Notes: generated by a model not told the origin, from the sequence alone. 64,000 bases of DNA from an uncultured Bacillota bacterium (GCA_949290645.1 CASESG010000001.1:193104-257103), one strand, 5' to 3'; counted from the first letter of the stretch, positions 53,656-63,441 are shown. Program-made: numbers and translations.

Positions 53656-55241
53656 CTTTCCATCCTCTTGGCAAGGGGGACTTTCGGAAGTCCGGGCATC
53701 GTGACGACCGCTCCGGTCAAAGGCACGAGGAAACGGGCACCATCGAACAGGCGCAAGGAACGGACGTGAAGGACGTGCTCGGGGACGTTGAGAAGATGGG
53801 GATCGTCACTCAAGGAGTTCGGTGTCTTGCTGATGCAGACATCGTAGTGTCTTTCCTCTTCGCTCAGGTTCTTGATCTGCTCCAGGGCTTTTTTCTCATA
53901 GACGACATCCTTGGCACCATAGACATGTGTGGCGATGATCTTGATTTTTTCCATCACGTCCTGTCTCTTGTCGACCAGGGGATGGAAAGCTTTCTTTTCG
54001 GAAGAGAGCATAAGGAGGACCTTTTCGGCCAATCCTTTTGCGCCGACACCTCCCTCCTGATAGGAAGTGTTGAGGGCAAAGGGAATGTTCTTCTCTTCCA
54101 GAAGCTTGGAGACAAGAGCGATTTCCCCTTTCGTGTCCTGAGGGAAGACGTTGAGGCTGACGAGGACGGGAAGGCCGTATTGCCTTCCGTTATGATAGTG
54201 GAAGAGGAGATTCTCGAATCCCTGGACAAGAGCATTATCGTTTCTTTCCTCCAGGGCGGAGAAAGGAACGCCTCCATGGAGCTTCATGGCCCGTATCGAA
54301 CCGACGAGGACGACGAGATCCGGCGAGAAATTCCCAAGCGGAGAGACGATGTCGAGGTATTTTTCCATCCCGAGATCGCTTCCGAAGCCGGCCTCGGTCA
54401 CGACATAATCCGAGACCTTGAGGGCAAGAGAGGTCGCAATCAGGGAATTGGTTCCGTGGGCGATGTTGGCAAAAGGCCCTCCGTGGACGATCGCTGGCGT
54501 TCCCTCCATGGTCTGGACCAGGTTGGGCGACAAGGCGTCTTCCATCAACTTCCGGATCGCGTTGCGGATGTTGAGCGCCTTGACCGTGACATTTCTTCCC
54601 GAAGTGTCTTTTCCGATCGTGATGTTCTCGACGCGGTCAAGGAAATCCTCCTCGTCCTTGCAGAGGCAGAAGATCGCCATCAACTCGCTGGCGGCGGTGA
54701 TGACAAAGGAGGATTCATGTCTTGGCCCATCCTTGGGATTGAGGCAAGTCGCGATCCTTCGCAAGGAGCGGTCGTTCATGTCCATGGCCCTGGGGAAGGA
54801 GATGCTCTCCGGGTCGAGGTCGAGTTCGCTCTTCTGGAAGATTTCGTTGTCGATCATGGCGGCAATCAGATTCGTCGCGGAAGTCAAGGCGTGGATGTCT
54901 CCCGTGAAGTGAAGGTTGATCTTCTCCTCGGGCTCGAGCCTTTCCTTTCCGCCTCCCGTTCCTCCGCCCTTGACGCCAAAGACAGGACCTAAGGAGGGTT
55001 CTCTCAGAGCCAGGCAGGCCCTGTTTCCCAGAAGGGACAAGCCGTCGGCAAGACCGATGGCGGTCGTCGTCTTTCCTTCCCCGGCCTTGGTCGGAGTCAT
55101 GGCCGTGGTCAGGATGAGCTTTCCCTTCCTATCATTGTCTGGACTCTTGATGATCTTCGCCATCGTTGTTCCATAGAGAAAAAGATCTTTTTCCGACAAG
55201 CCAATTTTCTTACCAATTTTTCGGATGTCAATTTCCGTCAT
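53652..55241 (-). CDS. fhs: Formate-tetrahydrofolate ligase
   Basis: Makes 10-formyl-THF from formate, THF and ATP. 529 residues, about 25 shorter than usual: MTPTKAGEGKTTTAIGL P-loop, REPSLGPVFGVKGGGTGGG, DMNDRSLR, TEAGFGSDLGMEKY and GGVPFSA. Starts inside the end of the miaA-tcdA gene (14-nt overlap) and is coupled to folD. Together they interconvert formate and methylene-THF for purine and Met-tRNA needs. Confidence 0.95.
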   Translation of the reverse strand: MTEIDIRKIGKKIGLSEKDLFLYGTTMAKIIKSPDNDRKGKLILTTAMTPTKAGEGKTTTAIGLADGLSLLGNRACLALREPSLGPVFGVKGGGTGGGKERLEPEEKINLHFTGDIHALTSATNLIAAMIDNEIFQKSELDLDPESISFPRAMDMNDRSLRRIATCLNPKDGPRHESSFVITAASELMAIFCLCKDEEDFLDRVENITIGKDTSGRNVTVKALNIRNAIRKLMEDALSPNLVQTMEGTPAIVHGGPFANIAHGTNSLIATSLALKVSDYVVTEAGFGSDLGMEKYLDIVSPLGNFSPDLVVLVGSIRAMKLHGGVPFSALEERNDNALVQGFENLLFHYHNGRQYGLPVLVSLNVFPQDTKGEIALVSKLLEEKNIPFALNTSYQEGGVGAKGLAEKVLLMLSSEKKAFHPLVDKRQDVMEKIKIIATHVYGAKDVVYEKKALEQIKNLSEEERHYDVCISKTPNSLSDDPHLLNVPEHVLHVRSLRLFDGARFLVPLTGAVVTMPGLPKVPLAKRMER

Positions 55242-56790
55242 CGTTTCTTTCCTCCCATCGTTTCAACAGCCATGTCAGGATGGCAAGACCTCCGGCATTG
55301 ACTTCCTCGAACAGGGAACCGATGGTCTTTTCACCGCTTTTTCCTCTTCTTCTCGCATCCTTGGGATAGACGACAGGGATGTTGTCCGTGTCGGTGATTC
55401 CGAGTTCGCCCAATCTCTTTTTGAAGTTCTTGGTCAAGGGGTCATGGACATCCTTCAAGATTCCGTAGGTGACTTTTGTCGAGTCGAGATGGAATCCGAA
55501 GCCGGCGCTTGTCAGGTAGAGGGAATGGTCTTTCTGCGCCTTTTGATAGAGCAGTGCTTTTCCGTTTGTGTCGTCGATGACATCGAGGACGACATCGAAT
55601 CTTTTCTCGGGCAGGTCTTCTTCTGTCTGTATCGCTTGGCAGATGGCATCGACTTTCATCAGGGGATTGATGGAGAGGAGTCTTCTTTTGGCGCAGTCGA
55701 CCTTGTTCTTTCCCAGGTCTTCTTTTGTGTAGAGGATCTGGCGATTGAGGTTTGTGCTCTCGACCTTGTCCTTGTCGATCAGTGTCACGTCCATCGCACC
55801 AAGGCGGGCCAGGCCTTCCGCGACGATTCCGCCGACCCCTCCGATACCGCAGAGGAGGATGGACTTTCCCTCCAAGTCCTTCTTGTTCTTTGAGAGCAGG
55901 ATGTCGGTCCTCTGTCGAAGCAGGACGTGATCGCTGATCAACTGTTCGATCTCCTCTCTCTTTCCCTTGTGGATGTCTTTGAACTGATGGCGGAGGAAGG
56001 TTCTCTGTTTCTTGGCATATTGATGGGTGTGGATCTTGATGAGCTTTTTGCAATCCGCAAGGCTCCTCTTTTCCTCAAGAGCCTGGATGAGTTCCCGATA
56101 GCCCAAGGATTGGAAGGAGCGGAGGTCGGAGGGATATTCCTGCAAGAGATTCTCGACTTCTTCCACGAATCCCTCTTCGAACATCCGGTCGACGCGCTCG
56201 TCGATGAGCCGATTCCCTTCCTCCTTGTCGACTTCGATCTCGAAGAAGAGGGACGGGAAGAGAGGCTTGTCGCTCAGCTTGGAGTGGATCTCCTGTCGGT
56301 CTTCGCCGTTTGCGATCTGAAGCAGGGCGCGGAGCACTCTTCTCGGATTGTGGATGTCGATCTGCTCTGCGACCTGCGGGGCGATTCTCTTCAGCTCTTC
56401 GACCTGCTCTTGGAAGGAGAGGGACTCATAGACGGATTTCTCCTCCTTCTCGACGGGGAAGCGATAGTCGAAAAGTAGGGCCTTGATGTAGAGGAATGTC
56501 CCTCCGACGACGATCAGGTCCTTTCCCTCCTCGACCATCTCCTCGACGATCGGGCGGTAGGTCTTCTGGAAGAGGGAGACGTTAACCTCCTCGTCTGGAT
56601 CGTGGCAGTCGTAGAAGAGATAGGCCAATCCTTCCACCTCTTCCTTCTTCGGCTTGTCCGTTCCGATCTGCATCTTTCGATAGCACTGATAGGCATCGGC
56701 GGAAAGGATGGGAAGGGAAAGCTTCCGGGCCAGTTTCAAGGCCAGGGAAGTCTTGCCGCTTGCGGTCTGCCCCAGAAGAACGTAGATCAA
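55228..56790 (-). CDS. miaA: Fusion of MiaA (tRNA A37 prenyltransferase) with a TcdA/ThiF-type E1-like domain
   Basis: 520 residues from TTG 56790, chosen because GGAGG lies 9 nt upstream and the TTG overlaps the mutL TGA. Residues 1-285 are MiaA: GQTASGKTS at 7-15, SADAYQCYRKMQIGTDKP at 30-47, VVGGTFLYIKAL at 94-105, and the YAKKQRTFLRHQ end. Residues 290-520 are an adenylating E1-like domain: CGIGGVGG at 314-321, TLIDKDKVESTNLNRQ at 336-351, GKNKV at 360-364, SINP, and DVVLDVIDD. The order resembles TcdA (CsdL), which cyclises t6A37 to ct6A37. No stop or start separates the halves. Linker 286-308 is short. Both halves would act on position 37 of different tRNAs. Confidence 0.88.
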   Translation of the reverse strand: MIYVLLGQTASGKTSLALKLARKLSLPILSADAYQCYRKMQIGTDKPKKEEVEGLAYLFYDCHDPDEEVNVSLFQKTYRPIVEEMVEEGKDLIVVGGTFLYIKALLFDYRFPVEKEEKSVYESLSFQEQVEELKRIAPQVAEQIDIHNPRRVLRALLQIANGEDRQEIHSKLSDKPLFPSLFFEIEVDKEEGNRLIDERVDRMFEEGFVEEVENLLQEYPSDLRSFQSLGYRELIQALEEKRSLADCKKLIKIHTHQYAKKQRTFLRHQFKDIHKGKREEIEQLISDHVLLRQRTDILLSKNKKDLEGKSILLCGIGGVGGIVAEGLARLGAMDVTLIDKDKVESTNLNRQILYTKEDLGKNKVDCAKRRLLSINPLMKVDAICQAIQTEEDLPEKRFDVVLDVIDDTNGKALLYQKAQKDHSLYLTSAGFGFHLDSTKVTYGILKDVHDPLTKNFKKRLGELGITDTDNIPVVYPKDARRRGKSGEKTIGSLFEEVNAGGLAILTWLLKRWEERNDDGN

Positions 56791-58655
56791 AATCCGGTCC
56801 TCCGGAAGAGTTTCTCGACATCCGAACGGCTGAGCTTGATGAGGGTGGGTCTCCCGTGCGGGCAGTTGGCGGGATTGACGCACTTGGCCAGATCCTGGAT
56901 CAGGCTTTCCATCTCGACCATCGTCAAGGTCTCGTTGGCGCGGATGGATTTCTTGCAGGCGATGTTGGCGATGGCAAGGCGCATCTCCTTGAGGGGGTCG
57001 GCCTTCTCGTCGTTGAGAACGGCATGGACGCAATCCAGGATCACGGCGGAATAGTCCGGGTCGGAGAGGAAGGAGGGAATCTCCCGGACGATCAGGGTTC
57101 GTTCGCCGAACTTTTCCACCACGATTGAGCAGGAGAGGAGACGGGAGAGATGCTCCTCATCGAGATTCTCCTGCTCCTTGAAGGAGAGCTCGACGGTCAT
57201 GGGAAGGAGAGGGACGACCCGGGAGCGGACTTGGGAAAAGAGGCGTTCGGTCTTCTCGAAGTTGATGCGCTCGTTGGCCGCATGCTGGTCGATCAGATAG
57301 AATCCGTCCGGCCCGTCACAGACGATATAAGTCTTGAGAACCTGTCCGATCGGATGCATCTCCGGAAGGCGCAAAGTATAGCTTTCCTCGGAGAAAATGT
57401 TGGAAAAATCTTTCTTTCCATCCTGTGAGACAGAGGTTTTCTTCGGCTCGAGGACAAACTCCTTTTTCTCGACGGGATGGGGATTGACATAGCTGGGTGT
57501 GGAAGGCAGGGAATCCTGAAAGTAGACGATCTTGTCCTCCTTCTTGTCGAAGTCTTCCTTTCCTTCCTCGATTTTCTTCCCTTCCTCTTCCTTCAGATCC
57601 TCCACGTCGAATGCATCCATGCCGAGGTCGTTTTGTCCCTTTGCGTCGTGGGAGAGGTCGTAGAGCGGCCTTTTCGCCTTCAAAGTCTCGACGATCGTGT
57701 TCTTGAGGATGCTTGCCATCTCCCCTTCCAAGGAGATGCGGACTTCCTTCTTGGAGGGATGGACGTTGACATCGACCAAAGCCGGGTCGATGTCGAGTTT
57801 GATCAGGGAGAAGGGATAGCGCAGAGGAGGGAGATAGTCCCGGTAGGCTTCCTCGATTGACTTGTTGATCGGATAGTCGTAGATGGAGCGGTTGTTGAGG
57901 TAGAGAAGCATGTTGTACTTCTTGGAGTAGGAGAGCTCCGGCTTGGAGACGAAGCCGCGGAAGGAGAAGTAGAGGCCTTCGTGCTTGACCTCGTAGAGGG
58001 AATCGGCGATGCGGTTCCCATAGATCTTCAAAATGGCCTCGAGCAGGTCTCCTCTTCCGGTCGTGTGCAGGACCTCCCGGCCATCGATGGCAAGGGAGAA
58101 GCTGATCTCGGGAAAGCCCAAGGCCAAGTGCTCGACCTGCTCGACGATGCTGTAGGTCTCGACCTTGTCGGACTTGAGATACTTGAGGCGGGCGGGCGTG
58201 TTGAAGAAGAGATCTCTGACCTCGAAGATGGTTCCTTTTCTCGAGGGCGCCGGAGAGAGGACAAGCTCCTTGTCCGGTTCGCTCTCGACTTTCGTTCCGG
58301 CTCCATTTCCGTCGGAGGTCGTCAACGTGACCTTGCTGACGGAGGCGATGGAAGGAATGGCCTCGCCGCGGAATCCCATGGTCTTGATCCGGGTCAGGTC
58401 GAACTCGGTCTTGATCTTGGACGAGGCGTGACGCAGAAAGCAGTTGCGGGCATCCTCCTTGTCCATTCCGTCCCCGTCATCCTTGACGAGGATCTTTCCC
58501 CGGCCAGCGGAAAGGATGCCGACATAGATGTTCTTGGCATGGGCGTCGATGCTGTTCTCGACGAGCTCCTTGACGACGCTGCTGGGCCTTTCGATGACCT
58601 CTCCCGCCGCGATCAGGTTGGAGAGCTCGGGCTTCATCAGATGGATCTTGGACAT
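56787..58655 (-). CDS. mutL: DNA mismatch repair protein MutL
   Basis: 622 residues: GHKL ATPase (LIAAGEVIERPSSVVKELVENSIDAHA, DDGDGMD, TMGFRGEA) and a C-terminal endonuclease domain with the metal motif DQHAANERINFE (DQHA-x2-E-x4-E), plus ACKKS and CPHGRPT zinc-site elements. Such MutL nicks DNA itself, so no MutH is needed. The ATG at 58655 overlaps the mutS TGA; a GTG 3 nt earlier is less likely. Confidence 0.96.
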   Translation of the reverse strand: MSKIHLMKPELSNLIAAGEVIERPSSVVKELVENSIDAHAKNIYVGILSAGRGKILVKDDGDGMDKEDARNCFLRHASSKIKTEFDLTRIKTMGFRGEAIPSIASVSKVTLTTSDGNGAGTKVESEPDKELVLSPAPSRKGTIFEVRDLFFNTPARLKYLKSDKVETYSIVEQVEHLALGFPEISFSLAIDGREVLHTTGRGDLLEAILKIYGNRIADSLYEVKHEGLYFSFRGFVSKPELSYSKKYNMLLYLNNRSIYDYPINKSIEEAYRDYLPPLRYPFSLIKLDIDPALVDVNVHPSKKEVRISLEGEMASILKNTIVETLKAKRPLYDLSHDAKGQNDLGMDAFDVEDLKEEEGKKIEEGKEDFDKKEDKIVYFQDSLPSTPSYVNPHPVEKKEFVLEPKKTSVSQDGKKDFSNIFSEESYTLRLPEMHPIGQVLKTYIVCDGPDGFYLIDQHAANERINFEKTERLFSQVRSRVVPLLPMTVELSFKEQENLDEEHLSRLLSCSIVVEKFGERTLIVREIPSFLSDPDYSAVILDCVHAVLNDEKADPLKEMRLAIANIACKKSIRANETLTMVEMESLIQDLAKCVNPANCPHGRPTLIKLSRSDVEKLFRRTGF

Positions 58656-61189
58656 CACTTCACCTTCTTCTTGAGCTCGAAGAGATAGTTGAGGGCTTCC
58701 AAGGGAGTCATCTTCATCGGATCCATCTCCTTGAGCATGTCTCTGATCTCATCCTTTTCCTTCTCGACGGGAACGACCGTCTTGATCTGATCCTTCTGGA
58801 CATGGTCCTGGCTCTCGAAGGAGTGGAGCAGCTCGTCGGCCCTCTCGATGCACTCTTCCGGAAGTCCGGCCAGACGGGCGACGTGGATTCCGTAGGAGCG
58901 GTCCATCGAGCCTTCCTTCATCTTGTAGAGGAAGGTGATCTCGCCGTTGACGTCCTCGACTTCGCAGTGGATGTTCTTGACCGAGGGAATCTTCTGGCTG
59001 AGGGTCGTGATCTCGTGGTAGTGGGTGGAGAAGAAGGTCTTGGCCCGGATGTGCTTGACGATGTGCTCGATGATGCTCTCGGCGATCGCCATGCCGTCAT
59101 AGGTCGCGGTTCCTCGTCCGATCTCGTCGAAGAGCAGAAGGGACTGGCTGGTGGCCGTCGAGAGAGCCTGGGCGACTTCGCTCATCTCCGTCATGAAGGT
59201 CGACTGTCCCTTGATCAGGTTGTCGCTTGCTCCGATGCGGGTATAGAGGGCGTCGAAGATGGGGATGGCACAGCTTTTGGCCGGGACGAAGGAACCGATC
59301 TGGGCCAGGATGGCGATCAGGCCGAACTCCTTCATGTAGGTCGACTTTCCGCCCATGTTCGGACCGGTGATGATCAGGACATCCGTTGAGGAGTCCATGT
59401 GATAGTCGTTGCTGACAAAGAGGGTCTGGGGAGAGGCGACTTCGATGATGGGATGGCGAGCATCGGTGATGTCGATTCTTCCGTCCCTTGTGAAAGTGGG
59501 TCGGACATAACCCTGTTCGCTGGCGACGAAGGCCAGGGCGAGATAATAGTCGAGCATGGCGATGGCGTTGCTGGTCTTCTGGATGTCCTGGGTGAACTGG
59601 CTGACTTTCTTCCTCAGCTCCTTGAAGAGCTTGTACTCCAAGGACATCTTCTCGTCCTTGGCGCGGAGGATGCGGTCTTCCTTCTCCTTGAGCTCGGCGG
59701 TGATGTAGCGCTCGCCGGTCTTCAAAGTCTGCTTCCGGATGTAGCCGTATTCGTCCTTGACCTCCTTGACCTGGCCGGCGCTGACTTCGATGTAATAGCC
59801 AAAGACCGTGTTGTATCCGACTTTGAGGGTCTTGATTCCGGTCCTCTCCTTCTCCTTCTCTTCCAGACGGGCGATCCAGTCCTTGGCGTCGCTGGTGAGG
59901 TCGATCAGCTCATCGAGCTGCTGGTCGTATCCTTTCTTGAAGATCTCGCCTTCCGAGATCGTCAAGGGGCAGTCTTCCCGGATGGCTTTCTCCAAAAGGC
60001 TTGTCAATTCATCATAATTCCCCAGTTCGGAGAGAAGTTTCTCCAAGGGAGGAATCCTCTCCATCTTCCTCAGATCCTTCTCGATCTCGGGGAGGACTTG
60101 CAGGGAGCGCTTGAGCTGGAGCAGGTCGTGCCCGTTGCAGTTCTCGTAGCCCATGCGCGCAATCAGGCGTTCCATGTCGAAGATTTCGGAGAGGTCTTCC
60201 CTCAGCTTTTCCCGCGAGCGGTAGTCCTTGACGAAGCACTCGGTGAGGTCGAGGCTTTCCTGGATCCTCTTCTCATCGGCCATCGGGGAGGTGAGACGGT
60301 TTTTGAGATAGCGGGAACCCATCGGTGTCTTGGTCTTGTCCAGAAGCCAGAAGAGCGTTCCGAAGCTCTTTCCTTCCAGGCTCTTGACCAGTTCCATGTT
60401 GCTCTGGGCGGAGTAGTCGATCCGCATCCTCTTCTCTCCCATCTGGTTGACGACGGGCTTAAAGTAGGAAAGGGATCTTCTCTCCATGTTGGAGAGATAG
60501 TTGTAGAGCCTTGCGGAGGTCTCGACCTGCCTCTCGTCCTTGAGGTTGACGAAGAGATTCTCCAGCTCCAGGGTGGAAGAGGAATCGTTGTAGTAGGAGA
60601 GAGGAATCTGGCAGTTCTTCTTCAGATACACGATCAGGTCGCTGTCCAGGGAAGTCGGGACGACGAGCTCCTTGATGTCCAGGAAGAGAAGCTCCTCCAG
60701 GATCTTTTCCTTCTCCGGATCGAGATTGAGGCAGAACATCTCTCCCGTCGTCACGTCGGCATAGGAGAGGACGGCGATGTTGGGATAGAGTCCCAATGAG
60801 CCGATGTAGTTGCTGCTCTTGGTGTTGAGGTCGAGATTGGCCCCGGGCGAGATGATCTGGATGACATCCCTCTTGACCAATTTCTTTGTCAGCTTGGGAT
60901 CTTCGACCTGCTCGCAGATGGCGACCTTGTAGCCGCGGTCGATCAGTTTCTGGGCATAGGAAAGGTAGGAGCGATGGGGGATTCCGCACATCGGGATCTT
61001 CTTTCCGTTGCCGCAGGACTTGGAGGTCAGGTAGAGCTGAAGCTCCTTGGAGCAGAGCTCGGCATCGGAAAGGAACATCTCGTAGAAGTCTCCGATGCGA
61101 AAGAAGAGGATGATGTCCCCGTACTGTTTCTTGAAGCTGAGATACTGTTCCACCATCGGTGTGAACGATTCTTCTTTCTTCTCTTTCAT
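58655..61189 (-). CDS. mutS: DNA mismatch recognition protein MutS
   Basis: 844 residues. N-terminal FRIGDFYEMF has the mismatch-reading Phe-x-Glu, followed by connector, lever and clamp domains, then the ATPase with GPNMGGKST, the GRGTATYDG block and FSTHYHEIT. Its ATG overlaps the stop of the YmcA-like gene by one base. Confidence 0.97.
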   Translation of the reverse strand: MKEKKEESFTPMVEQYLSFKKQYGDIILFFRIGDFYEMFLSDAELCSKELQLYLTSKSCGNGKKIPMCGIPHRSYLSYAQKLIDRGYKVAICEQVEDPKLTKKLVKRDVIQIISPGANLDLNTKSSNYIGSLGLYPNIAVLSYADVTTGEMFCLNLDPEKEKILEELLFLDIKELVVPTSLDSDLIVYLKKNCQIPLSYYNDSSSTLELENLFVNLKDERQVETSARLYNYLSNMERRSLSYFKPVVNQMGEKRMRIDYSAQSNMELVKSLEGKSFGTLFWLLDKTKTPMGSRYLKNRLTSPMADEKRIQESLDLTECFVKDYRSREKLREDLSEIFDMERLIARMGYENCNGHDLLQLKRSLQVLPEIEKDLRKMERIPPLEKLLSELGNYDELTSLLEKAIREDCPLTISEGEIFKKGYDQQLDELIDLTSDAKDWIARLEEKEKERTGIKTLKVGYNTVFGYYIEVSAGQVKEVKDEYGYIRKQTLKTGERYITAELKEKEDRILRAKDEKMSLEYKLFKELRKKVSQFTQDIQKTSNAIAMLDYYLALAFVASEQGYVRPTFTRDGRIDITDARHPIIEVASPQTLFVSNDYHMDSSTDVLIITGPNMGGKSTYMKEFGLIAILAQIGSFVPAKSCAIPIFDALYTRIGASDNLIKGQSTFMTEMSEVAQALSTATSQSLLLFDEIGRGTATYDGMAIAESIIEHIVKHIRAKTFFSTHYHEITTLSQKIPSVKNIHCEVEDVNGEITFLYKMKEGSMDRSYGIHVARLAGLPEECIERADELLHSFESQDHVQKDQIKTVVPVEKEKDEIRDMLKEMDPMKMTPLEALNYLFELKKKVK

Positions 61190-61500
61190 CAGAGTCCTCC
61201 TAACTTGTTCAGGGGCGAAAGGGAATCCATGATCTCCTGTCGAACGCTTCTGGCGTTGAGAACCAGGGGATGTTCCTCATACTGGTCGTAGAGGTCCTTG
61301 GCTTCCTGGAGCATCTTCTTTCTCATCTCGTAAGGCTGTTTCTTCGCTTCCATCTTGAGAGAATCAGATCTTTTCTTGATCTCATCGATCTTGAGCTCAT
61401 GGATGGAAGAAAGATAGTGATGGTAGAGTTCCACCTCTTTGGAAGACTGGATGTCCTTGAGGAACTCGTCGATGGCGGAAAGAAGCTCAGCCTTGTCCAT
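61189..61500 (-). CDS. ymcA: YlbF/YmcA family regulator of RNase Y
   Basis: 103 residues from ATG 61500 (GGAAAG upstream). Small all-helical protein (SAIDEFLKDIQSSKEVELYHHYLSSI, YDQYEEHPLVLNAR). In Bacillus, YmcA with YlbF and YaaT forms a complex that steers RNase Y. Place between miaB and mutS is as in Bacillus. The start overlaps the miaB end by 14 nt. Confidence 0.75.
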   Translation of the reverse strand: MDKAELLSAIDEFLKDIQSSKEVELYHHYLSSIHELKIDEIKKRSDSLKMEAKKQPYEMRKKMLQEAKDLYDQYEEHPLVLNARSVRQEIMDSLSPLNKLGGL

Positions 61501-62941
61501 GGATCTTTCCAATCAGGGAGTAGGTGTGGCTTTCCAGGATGTCGACTTCCTCGATCCTCCCGAGCAGGTCCTTGTCTCCCTTGACGTGGACGAGCTTTCC
61601 GTGCTCGTCATAGCCGGAGATCATGCTCTCGTCCTTCTTGGAGACTTCCTCGAAGAGTACCTTGACTCTCGTTCCGACCATCTTCCTTGCGGACTTAGTG
61701 GAGAGCTTGTCGACGAGATTCTTCAGCCGGTCGAAGCGGTCGTGCTTTTCCTTTGCGCTGGTCTTGTCTTCCATCCGACTTGCCGGGGTTCCGGGCCTGG
61801 GGGAGAAGAGGAAGGTGAAGGCACCATCGAACTGGCATTCCTTGACCAGGGAGAGGGTCTTTTGGAAGTCTTCTTCCGTCTCGCCGGGGAATGCGACGAT
61901 GATATCGGTCGTGAGGAAGACATCCGGAATCTTTGTTCGCAAGAGTTTCACGATGTCGAGGAATTCCGCCCTCGTGTAGCGACGATTCATCCGCTTCAGG
62001 ATTGCGTCGGAACCCGATTGCATCGGAAGGTGGAGACTGGGCATGATGTTGTCGTATTTGGCCATCACGTCGAAGACCTGGGCGTTGAAGTCGCTCGGAT
62101 AGGGAGTGGTGAAGCGGATGCGGTCGATCCCGGTCTTGGCGACTTTCTCGAGGAGCTCGGCGAAGGCGTGCTTGTTGTCCTTGTCCAGGCCGTAGGAGTC
62201 GACGTTCTGACCGAGCAGGGTCACCTGGCGATAGCCGTTGTCCTTGAGGCATTGGACTTCCGCGACGATGTCTTCCATCGCCCGTGAGCGCTCCCGGCCT
62301 CTGGTGTAGGGGACGATGCAATAGGTGCAGAAGTTGTCGCAGCCATAGGTGATGTCGACAAAGGCGGAGTAGGGAGAAAGCCTTCCTTCCTTTCCCCGAG
62401 AGGAGAGCTCGACAAGCGAGGAAGGCTGGCTCTGGATGTCGACATAGGTTCCTCTTCCCTTGAGGGCCCTTTCCAAAAGGTCATAGAAACGTTCGATGTT
62501 GTTCGTCCCGAAGAGCAGGGACACGAAAGAGAAGTGCTCCAGAAGATACTGGACGGGCTTTTCCTCCTGCATCACGCAGCCGCAGACGGCGACGAAGGCC
62601 TTGTTCTTGAGGACGGAGGCCTTGATGCGACCCAATTCCCCATAGAGGTGGTTCTCGGCGTTCTCGCGGATGGCGCAGGTGTTGAAGAGGATGAAATCGG
62701 CATTTGAAACATCTTCCGTCTCCTTCATTCCCAGCTGAAGAAGGAACAGACGGAGAATCTCGGAATCGCGGACATTGGCCTGGCAGCCATAGGTTCTGAT
62801 ACAAAAAAGCTTTTCCTGTCCCCAAGAGACAAGAAAAGCCGTAGGGCGAATTTCTGCCCTCTCTCGTGGAAGAACCGTATCCGGATTCCGCCTCGCTGCT
62901 TCCCGCAAAGAGGGAAGCGAGACAAGACGGCTGTTCTTCAT
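61487..62941 (-). CDS. miaB: tRNA-2-methylthio-N6-dimethylallyladenosine synthase MiaB
   Basis: Adds the methylthio group to i6A37, acting on the product of MiaA. 484 residues: an N-terminal extension of about 40, an MTTase domain with three Cys (TYGCQAN, FNTCAIRE, VCGCV), radical-SAM CxxxCxxC in GCDNFCTYC, and a C-terminal TRAM domain (VKVLFEEVSKKDESMISGY). Lies 3 nt after spoVS. The MiaA partner is 5 genes downstream in the same unit. Confidence 0.96.
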   Translation of the reverse strand: MKNSRLVSLPSLREAARRNPDTVLPRERAEIRPTAFLVSWGQEKLFCIRTYGCQANVRDSEILRLFLLQLGMKETEDVSNADFILFNTCAIRENAENHLYGELGRIKASVLKNKAFVAVCGCVMQEEKPVQYLLEHFSFVSLLFGTNNIERFYDLLERALKGRGTYVDIQSQPSSLVELSSRGKEGRLSPYSAFVDITYGCDNFCTYCIVPYTRGRERSRAMEDIVAEVQCLKDNGYRQVTLLGQNVDSYGLDKDNKHAFAELLEKVAKTGIDRIRFTTPYPSDFNAQVFDVMAKYDNIMPSLHLPMQSGSDAILKRMNRRYTRAEFLDIVKLLRTKIPDVFLTTDIIVAFPGETEEDFQKTLSLVKECQFDGAFTFLFSPRPGTPASRMEDKTSAKEKHDRFDRLKNLVDKLSTKSARKMVGTRVKVLFEEVSKKDESMISGYDEHGKLVHVKGDKDLLGRIEEVDILESHTYSLIGKIHGQG

Positions 62942-62944
62942 TCC

Positions 62945-63286
62945 TTAGAGAGTTTCCTCGTGATGAGGGACGTCGCTGGAGACTGCGTGTTCGGGATCGA
63001 AGTCGACCTTCTTGATGTGGAGCATGATGGTCGTGACTTCACGAGAATCCTCGCTGGAGGGCTCGGAGAAGTTCTGCATCAAGAACTCCGGCTGGACGGC
63101 GATGTCGCTGGGGGTCGGATCGTCCTTGAGGAATCTTCTGGCGACGATGCAAGCCTTGATGGCCTGGTTGAGGGCGCTGGCACCGACCAAGGAGATCTGG
63201 ACGGCTCCCTCCTGACGGATGTTACCGGCGATGGCACCGGCCAACTTCTGAATCTGAGTGTTTCCGCTAGCTTTTAATGTTGTCAT
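62945..63286 (-). CDS. spoVS: SpoVS-like Alba-family nucleic-acid-binding protein
   Basis: 113 residues starting MTTLKASGNTQIQKLAGAIAGNIRQEGAVQISLVGASALNQAIKA in pieces typical of SpoVS, about 27 residues longer than the 86-residue Bacillus protein. The added tail is acidic and His-rich (DFDPEHAVSSDVPHHEETL in parts). SpoVS is also found in non-sporulating bacteria. Between ymdB and miaB as in Bacillus. GAGG site and own promoter. Confidence 0.88.
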   Translation of the reverse strand: MTTLKASGNTQIQKLAGAIAGNIRQEGAVQISLVGASALNQAIKACIVARRFLKDDPTPSDIAVQPEFLMQNFSEPSSEDSREVTTIMLHIKKVDFDPEHAVSSDVPHHEETL

Positions 63287-63312
63287 TTTGGATAAACCTC
63301 TTTCGTCTAATA

Positions 63313-63340
63313 ATTATATCCATTTTTTCCTGTCTATCAA
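63313..63340 (-). promoter_or_regulatory. Promoter of spoVS-miaB-ymcA-mutS-mutL-miaA operon
   Basis: Minus-strand TTGATA and TATAAT with a 16-nt spacer, 27 nt upstream of the spoVS ATG. Confidence 0.75.
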
Positions 63341-63416
63341 GAAAATCTCATTCACAATCGCAATTTTTTCGATCCGAGGAGGATGAAGGAGCTTTTCCCC
63401 CCCATCTTTATCAAAG

Positions 63417-63441
63417 GAAAAGCCCCGCTTTTGCGAGGCTT
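63417..63441 (-). terminator. Terminator after ymdB
   Basis: AAGCCTCGC / GCGGGGCTT stem with AAAA loop followed by TTTT on the minus strand, one mismatch. Confidence 0.7.
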
